From the NCBI GenBank assembly GCA_963930775.1, contig OZ005703.1, positions 6,758,001 to 6,822,000 on the forward strand: a DNA stretch of 64,000 nucleotides. Direction: 5' to 3'. A program made the position numbers and the translations under genes. Position 1 is the first letter of the stretch. The number at the start of each line of letters is the position of its first letter. The stretch comes from Cliona cf. orientalis. Its lineage: Eukaryota > Porifera > Demospongiae > Clionaida > Clionaidae. The notes under the pieces were generated by a model, which ran no database searches, had not been told where the DNA came from, and was given only the letters and a program-made list of their open reading frames with translations. Positions 47,501 through 64,000 of the stretch are shown here, piece after piece.

Positions 47501-50500
47501 ACACGCATGCTTTTGGCCTTATTTAATTTCAGTGTTGTCAGTGAACCGAGCGATGGGCTAGCATGAAGAGTAGCAACACTGCTACTGCTGGTACCTCTTT
47601 CTGCTCCCTGATCAGCGCTTGGGACAGGCACTTCGTAATCCTTCATTTTTGACTTCTGTGCTACTCCTCTCTGCTGATTCTGGGGGCCTAGAACCACTGC
47701 TATTGGCCTGGTGGTGCGTTTCGTTGGTGAACTTTGAACCTTAAGGAGCAAAGCCGCCTTGTTTTGTGCATTTTTCTTTGCCATGCATCCATTTTGATAG
47801 ACCGGGGTTTTCTTCAGATTACAGATGGGTTCGTCGTAGTCATGGTCAACAATCGGTCTGCGTTCCTTTCTTGGAAAAAGAGGCATTGAGTTGTTTCGAG
47901 CTCGGTGTCCAAATTTTGGCGGCAGCAGCTGCTCATTCCCACTCATGGTGCGAAAGATTGGCGGTCTACTATTAAAGTGCTGTTCATTGATTGAATTTCG
48001 TTGAGAGGCAAGTTCTTCGTAGTCATGATCAGTGGGTGAGACAGGATTTCGTTCGTTTATCAGCAGGACGGGAAGAGGAACTATGCCACGTCCGTGCGGC
48101 CCATTCACAGTTGGGACAATAAGTGCAGTGTTTGAAGAGGTAGTGCTTCCATTGGCTCCTTGTCCTGGCAGCTGAGTGGGTGGACTATTTCTGCTCTGTT
48201 TAGTGGGTGGGGTGCAGCCTTTGAGTTGATTATCTGTGTTGTGTTACCAAACAAACATATGAGACCTCACTTTGATGGGTCTAGCAAATTAACACATATT
48301 ATCTGAGCATGCACCAACTGATGCTCACATGACCACATTAATGCATTCAGTCACGTTGCACCCACCAGCGACTTCAGCATAATTTTACTGATATACTCTA
48401 TGATCATGTGAGGAAGCTATAGTATATTATTATCTTTAGGCTTAAGGGAGTATGGTTAGTAGCTACGTACATATTATATAAAATCATCACTGAGGGAAGG
48501 TTATGAAGGATAGCAAATAAATTATCTCCCATGAAATTATTAAATAGCTAGCTATTGAGGAAACTACCTTTAGTCTAAGTGTGTATGCATAGCTGGCTAG
48601 ACAAAGGAAGTTAAGGAAGCTATAAAAGACATTCTCTCCCACAAAGCTAACCCCATGATTGAAGGAGTAGACTAAAATATTCCTGGACCAGCTGGAAAAT
48701 GACTATTATGATTAAAGAATAGACTAAAAGGAATAAGCCACCTTTAAGAATTCAGCTTGAGAATGTGTGTAGTCTGGAGTACTATGCATATGGTTATGCA
48801 CTCCACTATTGTCTATTCTTATTATTAACTGTTCCCTAGTTATGTTATAACAGCAGTCCAGGCCTGGGGATGAGGCTATATACCTACAAATGAAACAGAG
48901 CTAAATAATTAATAATACCTAAAGTTGAAGAGCGACTGCGAAATCCCGATCCTCTGCTGTTCAGAGACGTGGTTGGAGAGTTGTCCATGGTGATGGTCAG
49001 TTCACTGATGGAATGCATGCTAGACACACCACTGCTGCTGTTGGTTGGGGTGTCTGTGTAAACAAAAGATGGACAATCTTTGAATAATTAAGTGCATAAT
49101 AGACAAGCCATAGTCTAGGTTACGTAGAAGAATGAGACAGGTAAACATCTTCCGATCGTTAACTCTAATGCAAATACTTTGAATGTTTCAAATTATAGAT
49201 TGTCTACGCAAGGTCCAAGAGCATCTGGTTCACTCTCTCCTTCCAGATGTGCCCATGGAAACCTTTACGCCTTAATTTAATAACAGCCCACGTGTCTTAA
49301 GATGACTAACTACCTCACCTGGTCAGAAACAAACGAGACTTCTCTGTGGATAACTTAACTGTTCAAGAAATTATTAAAACATGCCCTATATGGATGACTA
49401 GAGCATCTAATCGAAATGCTAGGAAATTTACCAAACAGTTAGTAAGTTATCCACAGAGAATGTTCGTTTATTTCTATGCAGGTAGCAACTGAGAATGATG
49501 TCGCTATCTCACCTGGTGCTGGAGAGTCATCAGATTCTTTCAGTGAGATGGTATCCTTATCATCTCCTCTCTCTATGGTAGATCCATTGGCTCCGTGAGG
49601 TCTTTTCTTGCAATGTATTATGACTATACATCCAATGAGGGTGCAACCAGCCATAGTGGCAAATGCCAGGGCAATGGCGACTATGCCAGCGATAATCGTT
49701 GGAGTGAAGCTACTTTGAGGTGTCAGCAATGGTGGATGTAGCGTTGGGCTCCGCTCATCTGGTTGAGTGGACTCAGTAGTGATCGTTTGGAGTGATTTTG
49801 TGTGAGTAGCTCGTCTTGAGAAGGCAACTGATGGGTTGATGTGCAGAATTTGTGAAGATTGAGAGGCGAGTGACTCAGAAAAACTGGTAGAAGATGATGT
49901 TTGGAAAGTTGACGTAGGTTGTAGACGCACAGACTCAGACCCAACATCTCGAGAAAGTGACATACTGGGTGAACTTATCGTTGTAGATGAAGTCAAAACA
50001 CTGAACATCTGTGAATTTGGTATCGGTAGAGGTGAAGGTACTCTAGCAGGACTAGAACTGGACGACTGTGGTATAGCAATTGGCATAGGAGGTTCAGATT
50101 GAGGAATGGTAAGTTGTGATTCACGAGGACCAACTTGAACCACTGTAGATCTCTGATGGAGATTGCCTGACGTTTGAAGCTGAGGCATCATTCTGACCAC
50201 AGGTGGTCTCGGAGGATGAGATTGAAGGGAAAAGGTGGTTGTAGTTGAAGTGGGTCTGACAGAGGATTCAATACTGCCATTAGTCACTGAAAATGAAACA
50301 GTACAATGAAACTGATTAATCACACGCTTCAGTAATCATAATATGAGTATGGTATTATCATAGGCACCTGTAATAATTAGTACCCTTGCCTATGGGATAA
50401 AGTACTGTGACTGCATGTAATCATCACATGACAACTCACTGATATCTGCAAAGAGGTGTAGTACTAATTCCTTGCGATGCATTAGACTCGATTTTTTCAC

Positions 50501-50986
50501 TCTTTTGATAGAATCAGAGATTAAAGGTTCAGAATATAGACCAAATCCTGTAGTGTTTATGGAGATCAGCTGAAGGGGGGCTGGTGTCTGGGTATGAGCT
50601 GTTAGAGTCACTCCAATGACATCATTTTCTTCGATGCTGATGTAATCATTGGGTTTCAACGTCTCGTTTCTGCAGATGAAATCATCACGATGATCCTGAG
50701 AGGTATCCTGACTGAGTTCATACTCGTGGACCTGGTACAGCTCTTCTGTACTCAAATCCTCCCTCCAGATTTGTATGCTAGCCTGATGAACTGGATTATC
50801 CTTGATAAAACCGCTGAAATTTGTGGCATGGTAGCAGTAGTGTAGCTGGTTAATGTATCCACTGCATTTAGCCCGATGATCCAGATCAAAATATATGGAG
50901 CTGGAGTGTATCTGCTGATCACCCTTGCTATTGCTCACACTACCCATGCTGCTACAGGTAGTGGTGGTGGTGGTAGATACACAAAG
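44515..50986 (-). CDS. Receptor tyrosine kinase-like protein 1, predicted pseudokinase (5' end unresolved)
   Basis: From the N-terminus: an extracellular module (50986 to about 50438: [31 protein letters not shown]), a Ser/Thr/Pro-rich stalk, a membrane span ([20 protein letters not shown], about 49610-49700), and a long juxtamembrane part with [15 protein letters not shown] and KDYEVPV (47360-48236). The kinase domain follows (about 46560-45155), then a tail ending SDYEVMA. The kinase retains the beta-3 lysine (EVSVKAA), the alpha-C glutamate and [14 protein letters not shown]. The Gly loop is degenerate ([11 protein letters not shown]), the catalytic loop is HKDLAARN, and DFG is replaced by EVW at 45506-45514 ([10 protein letters not shown]). 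Loss of the Mg-binding Asp predicts a pseudokinase. The signal-peptide exon should lie above 50986 but was not identified. Confidence 0.85.
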
Positions 50987-52160
50987 CTGTACAAAAACTA
51001 CAAAGAAAGAATTAGGGTACAGGCAAGAGATTGAGATGTGAAGCTAAATAAACCTCAGGATCCAGCCAGGATTTGAACCCAGGACTTTCAAATTTTTCTA
51101 TGCTTTTTACATTACAAATTAAGGGAGACCCTGTAATTCTATGTCTTGCAATAGTACATACTTTTATTTAACCATTTCTCATGTGGACATGCAATGGAAT
51201 ATTGTAGCTACCAGCCATGGTGTGGTACGTAGTTATGACTGCTTACCAATTGATATCATCCACCAGGTCACCTGCCATCTGTGGTTTGGCTGGAGAAGAT
51301 CCATCGCTCCAGTGATCCAGCGTCAACAGACACACTTTCAAACTGGGTGACAGAATGAGGCGAGACTAAATAAATGCTGCATGTGAATGGTGCAAAGAGC
51401 TTGTAGGGCTTCAGTTGTAGTTCTAAGTGTTCCACCTCAAAAACAAAGAAAATCCAGAAACACAAATAGCTATTATGCTTCTTGCATCTGTGAAACCCCC
51501 TCCCTAGACTTGTGAATGTATGCTTCATCTAGGAGAATGCAAGATGTGATTATTGGCACTCTAACTTGCTTGCATGATTTTAGTGATATCTCTCATAGTC
51601 TAGATCACAAATCTAGTGATCATTAAATTTATAGCTATCTTCTGTTGCAACTCCAACATGCAGTAACACTATTTGAAGAATATATGCAATCAGTAGTAGA
51701 CTAGATGATGATAGATTGATTCTTTAGCTGGTACGATTCTTACTTGGATTTCCCCCTTCTATCAGTGTACAATGTCTTGCAGTTGCTTGCAGCTCTCAGT
51801 AGAGTATAGCATGCAGCTATCAAAGTTGACAGAGATGTTCCAGCAGCTTAGTTATTCACTCAATGGCAGTAAAGCCACCACACTGATGTCGACAGCTGGT
51901 CTTCACTACTAGTACTCATGGTGTTTTGACTTCAGCTGTTTGGCCAATTGGCGCGTCACTTCCGTAGTTTTGCGCATGCGTATTCTGGGAGGTGGCTGCT
52001 ATACGCGCATGCGCAAATCGGCGACGATTTTTTTTTTTTTAATTGACGACCACGAAAGATTGAAGATCAATTAATTTTGTGCTTTTGAAAGGATGACAAA
52101 TAAAAGACAAAATGTGCACAGTGAAGGGGCCATAAATTTATTTAATGTGTGATGGTGTGT
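50987..52160. other. Upstream region of kinase 1 / 3' flank of kinase 2
   Basis: The missing first exon of kinase 1 may lie here, but no convincing signal peptide was found. A GC-rich segment at about 51953-52025 carries two inverted NRF-1-like sites (TTTGCGCATGCGTAT and ATACGCGCATGCGCAAA), followed by a T-run. Confidence 0.4.
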
Positions 52161-56405
<4,245 letters not shown>

Positions 56406-57189
56406 GGTTGAATGCACGTACACTAAAAACCAAGTGATCAGTGTGCAAGTTTAGTTCTGAAGTGATTTCATGTCTATTGCTCAGTGATCTTATAAACCAC
56501 TAACCACAATATTTTCTTATATGTAAAACATGATTCTCAGCTGTGTCCATACTTGGCACTGGTACTGTATGCTGATGCAATTGCCACGTAGTTGGTGGGC
56601 TTCTTAAAGGGAAATTCAGCTGTGTAGTACTAACTACATTCATTCCACACTGGCTTCCTGTGACAAATATGGAAGTGGTGTGTATACTGACTAGCACACC
56701 TATGTGTGCATAATAATTATGATAGTTCATGACCTTCCTGATGGCTTGGCTAGGGCCAGCCTGAACTGGCAGAAAATGACTCGTGCAACTATAGTTTTTC
56801 CTGCTCCAAATTCATCTACAAGAATAAGATAATTGTGTCAATATTCAGGCAATAAACCGCTACTAGCAGATTATGGGAATCAAGGAAAGTCCCACCCCAC
56901 CCTCTCTCTGTCTTTACCTAATTGGTGCATTATCAGTCCATCATTGTCTTTTTTAGCCAGTTGTTTTATGGCAGTGTCTGGTCACATGTTTAGTTAGCAA
57001 CAGCCAGTTTGGCTAGTGTTGGTCCAATTAGCGCTGTACGTTAGCATCAATAGTTATGTTTTAATCTGATAATACACTGAAATGAGACAAAATAGCAATG
57101 CATGCAGCGGCTTGGTATATATTTACAGGCTTCAGTTATGAGACTATCTATTTACAATGATATCGTTACTAAATCTATACCTCTAATAG
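56406..57189. other. Spacer between kinases 2 and 3
   Basis: It contains the upstream region of kinase 2 and a small P-loop-like coding fragment (listed separately). Otherwise it is AT-rich. Confidence 0.4.
56727..56940 (-). pseudogene. Possible ATPase/helicase fragment with Walker A motif
   Basis: The minus strand reads LDEFGAGKTIVARVIFCQFR to a TGA at 56727-56729. A short upstream exon (MHQL, donor TTAG/gtaaag near 56918) could splice in phase. GAGKT preceded by an acidic DEF resembles motif I of SNF2/RapA-type helicases. Only about 35 residues exist, so it is at most a relic. Confidence 0.3.
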
Positions 57190-60100
57190 CTAAATCTCCT
57201 CATAATCCATGTCATTTGCATCATCGAAATGGAGAGGGGGAGGTAAGCCAGCTGGAAGAGGTGGCCTTCTCAGCGATCCTTGCACGTGCTCTGGCACCTC
57301 ATATGTGGCTGCCTGGGTGAAATTAGTTGTGCAGTTAGTAATATCTTCATATATATCGTCTCCATCGGTAGCATTCGATGGCTCATTTTGTGCTGGAGAA
57401 TACCGAGTGGAATGATTGTAGGAGGAGGCTGAAGTAGCTTTAATATCTGATGATGGCGAAGTAACTGGCTGATACTGATCGATGGATTCGTAGAGGATCT
57501 CACCATCCACGACAGAGAAACGGTTATTGGTGTAGCTCTTTTGTAGACTTTTGTACATGTTTTCTCCAGCCGTCAGTGGCCCACCTAGTACTGTAGCCTG
57601 CTTGTGCACAGACGCATCCTCGTGAGGAATTTCTAGAGTTTTCTGCTCATCCTCAAGGAGACTATTGAGAATATCATGGAAATTTGGCCTCATAGTTGGA
57701 ATTGGATTCCTATATTCAAAATCCATGCATGATTATTAGGTCATAAATACGAAGGTTGTTTTTTTTATCTTACCAGCATTGTATCATGAGGCTGTATACC
57801 TTCTTTGGACACCCAGGAAGAGGTGCTAGTCTTTTTCCTGCCTGCAGCATTTCATTAATCTCTTCGCCCGGTAGGTTGTTGAAAGGAGGTTTCCCTAGAC
57901 TCCATATCTCGTAGAGCAGACAGCCATAGCTCCAGACATCACTGGCAGTGGAGTACTTGCTGTAGCAGATAGCTTCCGGTGCCATCCAGGCTACGGGAAT
58001 CTCACCGCCATTTGATACGTAGTACTCTGTGTCTGACAATTCTTTTGACAGTGCGAGCTCTCCTATCTGCACATAAAAAGTGGATTTATCTTGAATAAAT
58101 TTTAGCACAGTATGATAGTGGGTGTAGCTACCTTGCAGATGTCATCACGTGTCACAAAGATGTTTTTTGCTTCCAGGTCTCTGTGTATGAAATTCTTGCC
58201 AGAGGATAGATAGTGCATTCCTAGAGCTACTTGCTGGGAGTAGCTCAGGAGTATGGATGGGACATCACCGCTCACCATTTGGCCTGGACTAGTGGTCATG
58301 ATAATGCTGATAATTAGGAGAAAACTGTGAGAGGATTAATGTAAAAAATCTTACTCTGGATTAGTTGACTTGATTGTATCAAGTAGACTCCCTTTAGCTG
58401 TGTACTCGGTAATAATCATTATCTATAAGGTTACAATTAAAATTATACAATCATAATAATTCGGCTAGTGGATGTACTTACAGTAGATTCTTCGTTGACC
58501 ACACCATAGAACTGCAGGATGTTGGGGTGGTGAAACTGGCCCATAATGGCCGCCTCTTGGAGCAGCTTGATCTTCTCCTCCTGTGGAGCATTGCTCTTAA
58601 GGGACTTTACCACGATATCCAAATCACTTCTTCTTCCTTTCCAGGCTCCCCTGTGTACATCAATAAATTCTCCTGCTGCTAGGATCTCTGTCAATCTAAA
58701 TTAAATTAGTTACATAATAATTATTTTACAACTGTCAACTATTTTTTCTATAATCACTTGATAGAATTCTTTGAGATTGTCCTGGTCTTCTCCGAGAGCT
58801 CGTGGATGAGTAAGCTTTCATCTTCTGGTGGATCGCAGTATGGATCGTCAGTGTCATAATGCTGTGATATGGTGTTATCATTGTTCTGTGATACTCGCTG
58901 TAGAAATAAACAACAATATAGTATACAATATCATTGACATATAAATGACACTTTGAGTCATTTATGTTTTCTTTATTCTTTTGAGACTTGATGACCATGT
59001 GTGTTATTGCTTCAAAGAGGTGGTGACAAGTGAGATTAATGGCTTAACTCCATTTGTACTGCTTCTGTTGGTGTATCCTATAACTCTGTATGGTATGGTA
59101 TGCTCTAACAACCACGTCTGCATGCAACATGCTAAGAAGTTGTAAATTTCAATATGCCCAGAATAGGATTGATACAATTTTGAGTTCAATGATTATGGAA
59201 AATTGGAATGCTAGTTTGCCTTAAACGATAATTATAATGTTGTGGCATTGGAAGGAATTACTTGCCTTCATGTAGTCACAGTAGTTGAAATCCTTTGGTC
59301 CAAATGAAGCGTAGATGTTGAGCCGTCTTCTTCCAGGGTCCTAACATAACGATTGGTGTATTTAAAGTTTACATCCTAGAACAATTTACTGCTATATTCA
59401 TTTATACAGACACTGCTGGGAGCACACAACTAGAAAAAAATGATATGGCCTAACTAATCCTTATTTCAGAGGTAGTTAACACATTATGCTTAGTATTAGA
59501 GGGGTGTCCTTGTTTCATAGGGAGGTTCGATTTTAACATACTCTTTGGTTGGTCTGTGCTGCTGGAGCTATCATTTCTGCGTAGTCCTCGTCAAATTCTT
59601 CTGTAATCTCAAATGAATCATGAAAGGCTATTTCATGACCGGGTTCTTGATATTCCTCAGGATCTTGATGATAACTATACCCTGCATTTTTAGTGGGAAC
59701 AGTCTCCACTCCCTCCATTGCAACGTATATGGAATCCTGAGATGTCCTTTCTGGTATAGCGGTAACAATTTTATAGCGACCATCATTCCTGCTGACTGGG
59801 ATTTCATAGGAACTTCCATTTTTCTTGAAAGATTTATCCAGCTGGCCAAGAATAGCTGTGTTTCCACGAGTTTTAATTGGTGCCTCATACACAACGTTAC
59901 CTAAGAGAGAAGTTAGCAGAAGTGGAGGAATTGAATATTACGTAAATTATGGGACTGGGGTGCGTGAGAATGATAAAATAGGAGTACTCTGAAATGCTTG
60001 ATCTGGCAGATTTTATGTGAACTATTAGCTATAATAGAAGTTGGGGTGGAAACTCACTCATGGAAAAGTTGTTTTCCTCAGCAGCAGACTTCTGGAACGT

Positions 60101-60954
60101 GAAGCCATTCCTTCTTTTGTAGATGATCAGTAAGACCACAGCCACTGCTACTCCAATGGCGACCAGTAGCAGGAGGAGGACAGTAATGACTATGCCTGCA
60201 ATAGCTCCATCACTCAAGCCACTGTTGGCAGTTGTTGTGGAATCTCTAGCAGTTGCAATGCCTTCTATACCAGATATTACACTAAATGAATGATACAGAA
60301 CTGACTACAATACTTATCATTCCGCTTACCTATGTTTGCTGATATTTGCATTCTAACTCCAGAGATTCGTGTCAGTCGTAGCGGTGCAACATCCGATGCT
60401 GGCATGGGAAGTGCATATTCAAGAACATCTTGGTCAGTTCCACTGCCAATCACTGTGAGTGCCGTATCATCCTGCGAATGTCCAGGGAGATATACTCCAA
60501 GTACGTCTCCCCTTTCGACTTGAATGTACTCATTTTCCGTAAGAATAAAGCTTCTGCAGTTGAATAAAGATAGTTCAAAAAATATGCTGAGAGTTTCGGT
60601 TGAGGTATTCTTCAAAGTATAAGAACCATCAGAGTTCACTCCCCACACTTGTAGTTCCACCCGATAAGTTCGTAGACCAAATGGAAGTCTATAGTAGCAG
60701 AGGCTCCAATTAGTTAATTGTCCTCCACACTCGGCTGGATTGCTAGTGTCCAAGTACATTCCAGGGATTGTATTGTTGCTTGTTTCTTCCATAATATTCT
60801 CAGCTCCAAGTGTACAGCTGTCTATGGCCAGTACATTTCGCACAACAAGTACTGTATAAATAAAGATAACCAATGGTTAAATCATGTTTGGGAGCTTACT
60901 TTTTCATGTTTTACCTGCCAAATAGAAGAGGAGAGCAGTAGATCTATGCCCCAT
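57190..60954 (-). CDS. Receptor tyrosine kinase-like protein 3, predicted pseudokinase
   Basis: Exon 1 at 60954 encodes MGHRSTALLFYLAG (signal peptide). The next exon is the shared extracellular module (NPAECGGQLTNWSLCYYRLP, NEYIQVERGDVLGVYLPG). The span IAGIVITVLLLLLVAIGVAV lies at 60130-60200. The juxtamembrane part is tyrosine-rich (YEIPV, IYVAME, DYAEMI). The kinase keeps the lysine (DIVVKSL), alpha-C Glu and [14 protein letters not shown]. It has a degenerate Gly loop (LAAGEFIDVHRG), catalytic loop HRDLEAKN instead of HRDLAARN, and ELA instead of DFG at 58052-58060 (IGELALSKEL). The tail has LGGPLTAGENMYKSLQKSYT, then ILYESIDQY, IYEDI, TYEVPE and DYEEI. The DFG loss predicts no or little catalysis. 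The frame is intact, so it is probably a working pseudokinase. Confidence 0.87.
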
Positions 60955-61511
60955 TGCGTCTTCCGTTCTAGAGATGTAGCTATATTCAAACTAGACAGTG
61001 CTTACTGCTCACTTTAAGATTCTTGATGGCAGTGAAGGCTTATATTTCACAAGAGAGTATGGAAGAGCAATACCATTACTGTACTATGGAATGCAAGCAT
61101 CAAAATCTCAGGTAATTATGGATGCATGACAACTTAATGATTAAATGATCATATAATGTTTCAGTTGAACATGTATGGTATTACTTAGTTAGGCACATTA
61201 ATTATCACCAGGCCTTATTAGTACACAGTGCTATGTGGTTCATAGCTGTGTAGATATCTATTGCCTAGCTTCACCAGGGACACATCATCTCACTGTGTGC
61301 ATGCACTTTGACCTGGATAGAGTACTGGTAGTTGACCATCTGTGGCATTGCACTTCATTCTCAGCTCCCTTCAGTCTACTTTCTTTGCATTAGCAGCGAC
61401 TTGCTAACTACTTTGGTATTTGATGATTATTAATGCCAGCCAGCTGGCATGATAGTACATAATACAAATAATAATATTATTATTAACAATACGCATGCAG
61501 AGTTCCTCTCT
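60955..61511. other. Spacer between kinases 3 and 4
   Basis: This is the upstream region of kinase 3 and 3' flank of kinase 4. The sequence is AT-rich with an (ATT/AAT) cluster near 61460-61490. No gene is seen. Confidence 0.4.
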
Positions 61512-63943
61512 TTATGGCTGTGCATAGTCACAGTACACTGATTGCAGCTGAGGGTACAAGTTGAACCCAGCCTCTAGTGGAGCACCTAGAACAGCTGTCT
61601 GGCTGCTAGTCACCATGTTGCCGGGGATGTGCAGAACCATTTCTTCCTTTTCAAGCATGGCCAATAAGATTTTACGAAAACCAGGCCTTTGTACTTTGTC
61701 TGGGTGCCTATGATTAAAGCAACAATAGTGCAGATCTATCCAAGAACATAAATTGTTGTTGCAATATCATTCAAAATAGATACTGAGAGACTTACCAGCA
61801 GTCAATCATAGTCTTGTAGATGGCTTGAGGACAGCCTGGTGGAGGAGGCAGTCTATAGCCAGAGTCCACCCTTGCAACGACCTAGTATGATGAACTCAAC
61901 AGTCAATGATGATAGAATTATTATGGATGATGTATCTCTTATACCTCTGGATTCTTCATTGCACCAAATGGCCTGTGTCCAAGACTCCATATCTCATAGA
62001 GCAGACAGCCATAGCTCCAGATATCACTGGCAGTGGAGTATTTTCGAAAGTGTATCGCTTCTGGAGCTGTCCACTTAACGGGGACTTTTCCACCTTGGGA
62101 TACGTAGTAATCATCATCTGCCAAGTCCCTGGACATCCCAAAGTCAGCAATCTTTTGTTACAGTAGTGACAGAAAGTGGAATGAACTCTTAGCGCACAAT
62201 CCGTAACTATTAATTAATTTTGACTACCTTGCAAATATTTCCCTCTGACAGTAGAATATTTCTTGCCGCTAGATCTCTGTGGACGAATCCTTTGCTCGCC
62301 AAGTACTGCATTCCCAGCGCTACCTGCTGGCAGTACACTAGCAGTGTCCTTGGTGTGTGTGATGGTACCATCATCCCTGGACTGCATGCATGATGATCAC
62401 GCACAATAATTAACAGGGATTGACTCTAACACCTGTCTTGCTTACTCGGGCGTCATGGCAATCAGATGTTGTTTGAGATCTCCTTTTGGTAGCAATTCCA
62501 CAATAATCATTGTCTGAGTTTATGGCGAATTCAACAATGCACCATTGTGAGATTTTGGGATAACACATGCAAAAACTTACAACTCCACCATTGCTCACAA
62601 CGCCATAAAGGGTGATCACATTAGAATGCTTAAACTGAGCCATGATGGCTGCCTCTTGGAGAAGCTTCACCTTGTCCCTCTCCTCGCTACCCAATTTTAG
62701 AGTTTTAGCGGCCACCTCCAGAACAAAGCCATGGCCAGCATTGTTCCTCTTCCAGACTCCTTTCCGTACAACACTGAATTGCCCTTCACCAAGAACACTT
62801 GCTAACCTATATAGTTTAAGTGATATAGAATTGAGCTCACTGATAATAATTACCAGCTCATACCACATTTTTATTCTGTAACAAAGTAGGATGGTGATTC
62901 TTCTCACTTACTCAATATCTTTGTGTCTGATCATTTTGATTCCTTGTCGGTGTAACTGGGCATATATCTCATTCTCTTTCTTAGCTGGAGAGTAGTAAAG
63001 ATCTTCTTCAGCTTCAACTTTTTTTCCCTCCGCTTCCACCTGTATAATAATATTATTATCATTAATTATTGATTATGAAGGGAAATTTTTCTATACCTGT
63101 TCAAGGATAGTACTGTATTCAGCAGTACTTGACTCAATTTGTGAGTAATAATTTACTGGAGAATACTAGAATAGTCGTCATGTTAAAATACTGTACAAAG
63201 CAACCTTTAATCATTAATTTTTTTACCTCACTTGTAGTAAATGTTCCCTGTTCATAATGTGGTATCATTTCATACACATTATCAACCCTATCGTAGTGTG
63301 GATCGGTTGGATAGCTGTAGTGAGATGGTTCCACACCTCGCTGTCTTAAAGAGAATTCTACTCCATTTGCCACATTATATCTAGCTCTGCCAGTATGCAC
63401 TATATAATAATATTAGCATAATGAACATAGCAAAGTGCTCGTGAGAATTGACCTTGAAAGTGATTTTATAAATCATGCAGCTGTTGAGTTAGGTCGTCAA
63501 TAATAATTATCACTAATCTCAAGATCTTACCCTTCTTTTTTCGTCTCCTTCTATAGGCAATAATAATTCCTGCGATCACAAGGACACCGATTAGTAAAAC
63601 CAGAACTCCAAGAGCAACTGCGATGAAATCTCCGATGTTATTCCCACTCCCATCACCATCAGCTCTCTCTTGTATTATATTCTCTGTAGTTGTAGCTGTA
63701 GTGAATTGTGAGTCACTAGTCGAGTCATCAGATTCTGTGGTTTGCATGATCATGATGGTTGCAGGGTTGTCAGAATGAGTAGTGGTGGGTGGCTGTGTTA
63801 GAGGCTCAGTTGTGGTAGTTGGAGCTTCTATAGTCGTAGGAGATTGAGTGGTTGTTGGAGCCTCTGTGGTTGTGGGAGGCTGAGTGGTTGTTGGGGGCTC
63901 AGTTGGAATAAATTCTGACGTGGTGTGTGTTGGAGAAGAGAGA

Positions 63944-63979
<36 letters not shown>

Positions 63980-64000
63980 CAGATCATGTGAATTCCTAAA
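61512..64000 (-). CDS. Receptor tyrosine kinase 4, catalytically complete (5' end outside window)
   Basis: The gene continues past the right edge. The visible extracellular part is a mucin-like Thr/Pro repeat ([20 protein letters not shown], about 63790-63915). The span [20 protein letters not shown] is at about 63560-63620, with a basic stop-transfer (YRRRRKKKG). The kinase has [30 protein letters not shown] at 62137-62145 (ADFGMSRDL), [20 protein letters not shown] and [14 protein letters not shown]. The tail is short: [20 protein letters not shown], then [10 protein letters not shown] and CDYAQP to the stop at 61512. A (TG)n run at 63946-63978 lies in the intron just beyond the last visible exon. 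Whether it has the shared extracellular module cannot be seen. Confidence 0.88.
63946..63978. repeat. (TG)n microsatellite
   Basis: About 16 TG dinucleotides occur on the plus strand. Read on the minus strand it is a CA run just before a pyrimidine-rich splice acceptor of kinase 4. Confidence 0.9.

Noticed and set aside
49300..49480. Short plus-strand open stretch ([18 protein letters not shown]) as an antisense exon
   Set aside because: It is only about 50 codons, without start, splice sites or a recognised family; it also lies in an imperfect inverted repeat (CTCTGTGGATAACTTA / TAAGTTATCCACAGAG).

Overview
The window looks like nuclear DNA of an early-branching animal, most likely a demosponge. 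The signs are: short GT-AG introns in conserved eukaryotic genes (RCL1, ERCC6L2, TAF2); a tandem row of receptor tyrosine kinases with lineage-specific extracellular parts; death-domain proteins; cytosolic-type tRNA-Cys genes; and abundant small fold-back elements in AT-rich spacers. The species assignment is inference; no search was run.

Layout. 1-1455 (+): 3' part of a transmembrane receptor with a tyrosine-rich tail. 1982-3146 (-): secreted metallopeptidase-like protein. 4298-6444 (+): RCL1, nine exons. 7334-17665 (-): array of eight related small secreted proteins (five intact, one with a stop, one frameshifted, one remnant). 17874-29419 (-): ERCC6L2, a SNF2-family DNA-repair helicase. 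One of its introns (19824-25271) contains three small multi-pass membrane protein genes. Another intron contains a tRNA-Cys. 29550-40258 (+): TAF2, about 30 exons, divergent from ERCC6L2 across only 130 bp. Its introns hold a phage-type endonuclease VII (HNH) gene on the opposite strand, a second tRNA-Cys and several fold-back elements. 40590-44337 (-): two tandem death-domain paralogues with identical exon phases. 44515-64000 (-): four tandem receptor tyrosine kinases, the last cut by the window edge.

How the parts relate. TAF2 (TFIID), RCL1 (rRNA processing) and ERCC6L2 (DNA repair) are housekeeping genes. The rest is accessory and dominated by local duplication: the secreted-protein array, the nested membrane genes, the death-domain pair and the receptor kinases. 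In the kinase row, catalytically complete kinases (52161-56405 and 61512-64000) alternate with two that have lost the DFG motif (44515-50986 and 57190-60954). This suggests paired signalling and docking receptors. Three of the four visibly share one extracellular module, and at least three share a post-kinase motif.

The strongest candidates for something undescribed are the secreted-protein array, the alternating kinase/pseudokinase cluster with its shared extracellular module, the endonuclease VII gene inside a TAF2 intron, and the three genes nested in one ERCC6L2 intron. All exon boundaries come from reading splice signals and phases by eye, without transcripts.
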